Shown here one piece after another: positions 61,901-64,000 of a stretch of 64,000 nucleotides of DNA. Source of the DNA: Atrichornis clamosus (taxonomy: Eukaryota; Chordata; Aves; Passeriformes; Menuridae). The notes beneath the pieces were generated by a model. It searched no databases. It saw only the letters and a program-made list of their open reading frames with translations, and was not told where the DNA came from. The number at the start of each line of letters is the position of its first letter. Position 1 is the stretch's first letter. Both the position numbers and the translations under genes were made by a program. Where the stretch lies: NCBI GenBank assembly GCA_013400975.1, contig WBMZ01000256.1:1-64000 (forward strand), written 5' to 3'.

Positions 61901-63694
61901 CAGCCCTTGATCTTCTTGAGAACAAGGATCTGTTCTATTTTGGGAAGATGACATAGCTTGCTTCATTAATATCCTTTTTAGTTATTCTCACTAGAATCAG
62001 TCAGAGAACTACTCACTGAAGCCATGCTTATATTATGAAGGTGAACTCCTCTTCTTGTTCCAGGCAGCTAATGGGGCAGGATCCAAATCCCATGACGTTC
62101 TGGATGTCCTGACTCAGTACCGAGGTCTTTCTTGGAGGTGAGTCCCAGGAATTTCCCCCACAGTGGGAGGGAATCCATTTTCTTCAGTTTTGTTAGATAT
62201 AGTTATTTTTGTAGCAAAGGGAGGCTTGTGGAGATTGGATTTGACTTCATATTTTTCATGGAGGCACATGGTTCTGCTATTACTCATGATAAAGAAAATA
62301 CTCAGACTAGTGGCTGTCTAGAGTACAATGTAGCATGGCTGGGATAGACGTGGACAAAATGGGGTCCTTGTTAGGAAGTTCTTTTCCCCTCTCATGGTTG
62401 TAGCTACTGGAATGGGGTCTTCTAGACCCCAGCACCATTGCACCACTTACTCATTCTGCATTTCTGTCCCTACTCTTTTTATATCCTGTCTGCTCTTGCC
62501 CAGTGTGGCACACGTCTCTCATTTAGAATTAGTGGTCTACACAAAATCACTTCTGCTGCTGTTGTTTCATATGCAGTGTCTATTTCCTTGATTCTTTCCC
62601 AGTATTGCTTACATCATGCAGAACAGTTGATCAATTATGAGTCAATACAGATTTACATATGCAGCATGTTGTTAGACACATCAAAAAGACACTCTGAAGA
62701 AAGGTAATCATGTTCTCTTGTTTTTCTGCAACTGTGTGATTTAACACCAAACTTGTCAGGCTGATTTTCTGTTCATCACTTCTTACCAATCTAAGCCACT
62801 GCAACTCTACAAAAAGTGTAAACAGGTTCACAGAATCATAGAGTGGTTTGGGTTGGAAGGGATCTTAAAGATCATCTGATTCCAACCCTCCTGCCATGGG
62901 CAGGGACACTTTGCACTAGACCAGGTTGCTCAGAGCCCCACCCAACTTGGCCTCAAGCACTTCCAGGAATGGTTCTAGTGCACTTCAAAATACTCTATTC
63001 CAGATTAAAGGGATACTATAGAGGTGTTCCAAATCAAACATTTTGTATTTTGATCTTGAGTAGTAACCTGTGGACATTTTTGGGAAAAAATAGACTAGTA
63101 TTTGCTACAGCATGAAGAAGAATAAAGAGCATACAGACACAATGGTCAGTTTTACCAGTCTAGTAATATTCCTCCAGTTGAGTGAAGTGGGAGTGGGGGA
63201 AGTGGGCTGGGGAAGACAAAGGTATTGATCTTACTTATCACTCTGAAATATATACTTTTAGAACTTTTTGTTGTGGTTAGATTTGTTAACTAAAAATGAA
63301 AGTATTACATATTTTAATAGATAGAACCATAGCAAAGGGGGCAGCCTTGAAAAAAAAAATCTCATTTCTTTCAGCTAGATTTGAATGTATGCCAAAACAC
63401 GTGAAAGATTTGAAAGGACAGCCACTCTGTAGGCCTTCTAATATGACTGTTATGGTGGTGGTGACAGTGTCTCTGATGTCGTGACCCCTGGGTTCTCACG
63501 CCCAGAGCTTGGGTGGGCTCGCCACAGGCACCACTGTGCTCTGTACATGTGCAGAAACCCCAAAAGGGGGCACTCTCCTACCTTGTCCACTGCCTTACTG
63601 ACTCCACGGTACTTTGGAACACTTTTTTTCCTGTTCTTTCTTTTTAACAGTGTTGGAGGAAATGAAAACATAAGCACAGTCACGACGCTAGCAA
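34941..63694 (+). CDS. PLB1: PLB1, phospholipase B1, 5' part (20 exons, runs off the right edge)
   Basis: Phospholipase B1 is a brush-border ectoenzyme that removes both acyl chains from phospholipids and hydrolyses other lipids (family knowledge). The mammalian protein has about 1460 residues: signal peptide, four tandem GDSL-lipase repeats, a C-terminal transmembrane anchor. Here 20 exons join in one frame to about 435 codons: a hydrophobic leader (1-16), a linker, repeat 1 (about 45-376) and the start of repeat 2 (from 377). Repeat 1 keeps family landmarks (HALRPADIK, DWKLITVFF, VPKAFVNLVD, DDFTVVLQP, LWNNM, QPVGQK, PYLFTYRNSNY) but lacks the catalytic residues. Repeat 2 has GDS with the nucleophile at Ser394, equivalent to the catalytic Ser404 reported for rat PLB. 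The start was chosen for its signal peptide, A at -3 and nearby TATA motif. Exons 2 and 3 are the least certain. The gene continues past the window with most of repeat 2 and repeats 3-4. Confidence 0.92.
34990..38700 (+). other. PLB1: PLB1 intron 1
   Basis: 3.7 kb, AT-rich. No recognised repeat family or extra exon; an A run lies at about 36867-36878. Confidence 0.75.
38701..38738 (+). CDS. PLB1: PLB1 exon 2 (post-signal linker)
   Basis: 38 nt, phase 1 in and 0 out, encoding GNADVLEEYGKLE. Good donor (GAG|gtaaag) and pyrimidine-rich acceptor. Phase fits both neighbours, but the sequence has little conservation, so the call rests on splice signals and frame. Confidence 0.6.
39857..39902 (+). 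CDS. PLB1: PLB1 exon 3 (linker before repeat 1)
   Basis: 46 nt, phase 0 in and 1 out, encoding FSCEEAIFPETPSSS. It resembles the mammalian linker (FPC...PSKS) directly before the VH.L.P.DIK block and supplies the phase change needed between exons 2 and 4. Confidence 0.65.
40383..40441 (+). CDS. PLB1: PLB1 exon 4: repeat 1 block I, serine lost
   Basis: 59 nt encoding (V)HALRPADIKTVTAIGSLQR. The GDSL position reads GSLQ at residues 60-63, so the nucleophilic serine is replaced by leucine. Length and phase match the equivalent repeat 2 exon at 60896-60954. Confidence 0.92.
41887..41918 (+). CDS. PLB1: PLB1 exon 5: repeat 1, shortened
   Basis: 32 nt encoding TPGSGEDLLQ, phase 0 in and 2 out. 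The equivalent repeat 2 exon (62064-62137) has 74 nt, so this one is 14 codons shorter while keeping the phase. Mammalian repeat 1 also has a degenerate PGTGDL-type segment here. Confidence 0.78.
42808..42851 (+). CDS. PLB1: PLB1 exon 6: repeat 1
   Basis: 44 nt encoding (S)TGKNFLEVSVETLA, aligned with SVGGNENISTVTTLA of repeat 2 (63651-63694), which has the same length and phase. The acceptor is tctatag and the donor is gtgcgt, slightly weak. Confidence 0.8.
43805..43889 (+). CDS. PLB1: PLB1 exon 7: repeat 1, low-complexity insert
   Basis: 85 nt, phase 1 in and 2 out, encoding LLGSFNPLVLPLSPAPGT then AAATSDSQA. The FNP motif matches the family (ILREFNPSL), but the rest has become a GC-rich Pro/Ala/Ser segment unlike the family sequence. 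Donor CAG|gtaagt. Confidence 0.8.
44418..44469 (+). CDS. PLB1: PLB1 exon 8: repeat 1
   Basis: 52 nt encoding (R)DLLHQAEEIVKLMKENQ, matching the family helix A.DL..QA..LV..MK. Phase 2 in and 0 out. Confidence 0.92.
45655..45741 (+). CDS. PLB1: PLB1 exon 9: repeat 1 block III, GGND lost
   Basis: 87 nt, phase 0. Encodes MMDFQNDWKLITVFFSAEIP and then CSSYASTQA. The family oxyanion-hole block FIGGND-LC is replaced by FFSAEIPC, losing both glycines and the asparagine. Confidence 0.93.
46193..46255 (+). CDS. PLB1: PLB1 exon 10: repeat 1
   Basis: 63 nt, phase 0, encoding NCILENLEKLKTVLDFLYK, the amphipathic helix preceding the VP.AFVNLV strand in this family. Confidence 0.9.
47534..47616 (+). CDS. 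PLB1: PLB1 exon 11: repeat 1
   Basis: 83 nt encoding VPKAFVNLVDSTDFTTTSLA and then CQDYSNA. VP.AFVNLV is a PLB1 hallmark. Phase 0 in and 2 out; the next in-phase exon is at 50015. Confidence 0.93.
48714..48737 (+). repeat. (ATAAA)n microsatellite
   Basis: About five copies of an AAAAT/ATAAA pentamer, the remnant of a simple repeat in PLB1 intron 11. Confidence 0.9.
50015..50093 (+). CDS. PLB1: PLB1 exon 12: repeat 1
   Basis: 79 nt encoding (S)NPGRNQCNYVGERSTLAD then NILRWSYQ, matching the CNC...LA....QWSYQ segment of mammalian repeat 1. Phase 2 in and 0 out, joining directly to exon 11. Confidence 0.92.
50743..50847 (+). CDS. PLB1: PLB1 exon 13: repeat 1
   Basis: 105 nt, phase 0, encoding DAWEKLLESERFDQKDDFTV and then VLQPSLQERNLLLSL. 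DFTVV.QP is a family motif. The donor CTG|gtcagt is weaker than its neighbours. Confidence 0.88.
52311..52400 (+). CDS. PLB1: PLB1 exon 14: repeat 1 block V, Asp/His lost
   Basis: 90 nt, phase 0. Begins GKDGLITTSKTQVEILE and ends FMAVGLWNNM. In active repeats this exon carries the catalytic DC.H motif; here that position reads TSKTQVEI, with neither Asp nor His. Confidence 0.9.
52401..57726 (+). other. PLB1: PLB1 intron 14
   Basis: 5.3 kb, the largest intron in this part of the gene. Mostly AT-rich, with a patch at about 56250-56560 richer in GC and CpG that contains an ISRE-like motif. No extra exon is needed: exons 14 and 15 join in phase 0. Confidence 0.8.
56297..56312 (+). promoter_or_regulatory. 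ISRE/IRF-type motif in PLB1 intron 14
   Basis: GAAAGAGAAACTGAAA has three GAAA cores at 6-bp spacing and matches the GAAANNGAAACT interferon-stimulated response element. It sits at the left edge of a locally CpG-enriched patch. Function is inferred from motif only. Confidence 0.45.
57727..57795 (+). CDS. PLB1: PLB1 exon 15: inter-repeat linker
   Basis: 69 nt, phase 0, encoding MQPVGQKQPYGITKIAQVQ then CPSQ. The M.PVGQK and CPSQ motifs mark the end of each lipase repeat. Confidence 0.93.
58610..58690 (+). CDS. PLB1: PLB1 exon 16: inter-repeat linker
   Basis: 81 nt, phase 0, encoding ENPYLFTYRNSNYSSSLRTS then NTEEISQ. PYL.TYRNSNY is conserved between repeats in mammalian PLB1. Confidence 0.93.
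60140..60206 (+). CDS. PLB1: PLB1 exon 17: linker into repeat 2
   Basis: 67 nt encoding ERSYGTNILCVHRDPSDTVP then VS. DPSDTVP.SVH is the conserved entry to repeat 2. Phase 0 in and 1 out. Confidence 0.93.
60896..60954 (+). CDS. PLB1: PLB1 exon 18: repeat 2 block I with intact GDSL serine
   Basis: 59 nt encoding (V)HNVRPADIKVIAALGDSLT. GDS with the nucleophile at residue 394 of the joined protein. Strong donor gtaagt. Confidence 0.96.
61608..61640. repeat. Three-copy CCTACATG short tandem repeat
   Basis: TTCCTACATG occurs at 61608 and 61618, and TTTTCCTACATG follows to 61639. Local slippage product in PLB1 intron 18. Confidence 0.85.
62064..62137 (+). CDS. PLB1: PLB1 exon 19: repeat 2
   Basis: 74 nt encoding AANGAGSKSHDVLDVLTQYR then GLSW. 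Matches the family (A.NGAGS...VLDVLTQYRGLSW) closely. Phase 0 in and 2 out. Confidence 0.96.
62829..62972 (-). mobile_element. CR1 LINE fragment, 3' end, antisense
   Basis: Starts CACAGAATCATAGAGTGGTT, then GGGTTGGAAGGGATCTTAAA and CCAACCCTCCTGCCATGGGC, the standard reverse complement of a CR1 3' terminus. About 145 bp and well conserved, thus younger than the copy at 20.4 kb. It lies in PLB1 intron 19, 680 bp before exon 20. Confidence 0.93.
63651..63694 (+). CDS. PLB1: PLB1 exon 20: repeat 2, last exon in window
   Basis: 44 nt encoding (S)VGGNENISTVTTLA, a close match to the family. The donor gtaagt follows and the next exon lies beyond the window. Confidence 0.95.
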
Positions 63695-64000
63695 GTAAGT
63701 GACATTTTCTGCAAATTTGATAATTATCTGAAGCTGTTTATTATTGGAATACCTGCTATTATAGAAAGAGAAAGGAGGAGAGAGTTACAATTTGTAGCAT
63801 GACACAAGCAGTCCCTTTGTGTTTAATGTGCTGAGTAAAAGTTGCAAAACTGCTAGGCTGTAAAATGCTGTTCGTGACTTAACTATGTATTTTGTAATTC
63901 CTAAGTTTTGGTTGTTTCAGTATTCTTCTGTTGGTTGTAGTCCTGGCTAAAATGTGTTTGTGATAGATGAGTCAAAGATCTTAGCTCATAGCCTAAAGAC
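63695..64000 (+). other. PLB1: Start of PLB1 intron 20 (to window edge)
   Basis: Begins with the consensus donor gtaagt and stays AT-rich and non-coding to the edge. The rest of repeat 2 must lie beyond the window. Confidence 0.85.

Larger units (their letters stand above)
57796..63650 (+). other. PLB1: PLB1 introns 15-19
   Basis: Non-coding sequence around exons 16-19. It contains a three-copy TTCCTACATG run at 61608-61640 and a CR1 fragment at 62829-62972. Nothing else recognised. Confidence 0.75.

Overview
This is vertebrate nuclear DNA, almost certainly from a bird. It contains two gene loci in the same orientation, FOSL2 followed by PLB1, an order also found in mammals. Introns are compact, fragments of CR1 (the dominant avian/reptilian LINE) are present, and the predicted FOSL2 protein is 323 residues, close to other vertebrate FOSL2 proteins. 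I cannot fix the species from sequence alone; a chicken-like bird fits well. No bacterial operons, CRISPR arrays, phage or intact mobile elements were seen.

Positions 1-1950 are a CpG island holding the FOSL2 promoter region, 5' UTR and first coding exon. FOSL2 (Fra-2, an AP-1 bZIP transcription factor) has four coding exons, 800-898, 6814-7068, 10616-10723 and 12215-12724, all joined by phase-0 introns. Its long 3' UTR probably runs to about 16.7 kb or 17.6 kb and carries an AU-rich nonamer and several poly(A) signals, as expected of an immediate-early-type mRNA. Two perfect AP-1 sites in the island suggest feedback by its own protein family.

From about 18.1 to 34.8 kb I find no convincing gene. 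This intergenic stretch holds a CR1 3' end, two faint MIR-like SINE relics, a perfect 11-bp inverted repeat, a 23-bp-period duplication and a 42-bp tandem duplication just upstream of PLB1.

From 34,941 to the right edge lies the 5' third of PLB1 (phospholipase B1, a brush-border ectoenzyme with four tandem GDSL-lipase repeats). I could join twenty coding exons in one frame, giving about 435 codons: signal peptide, all of repeat 1, and the start of repeat 2. Repeat 1 is enzymatically dead on inspection: the serine of the GDSL block, the GGND block and the C-terminal Asp/His are all replaced. Repeat 2 begins with an intact GDSL serine. Corresponding exons of the two repeats keep the same lengths and phases, a visible record of internal duplication. 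The gene continues beyond base 64,000.

The two genes are neighbours but not functionally linked as far as the sequence shows. I found no new biological system; the most interesting items are the decayed lipase repeat, the FOSL2 promoter architecture and a few unexplained non-coding motifs.
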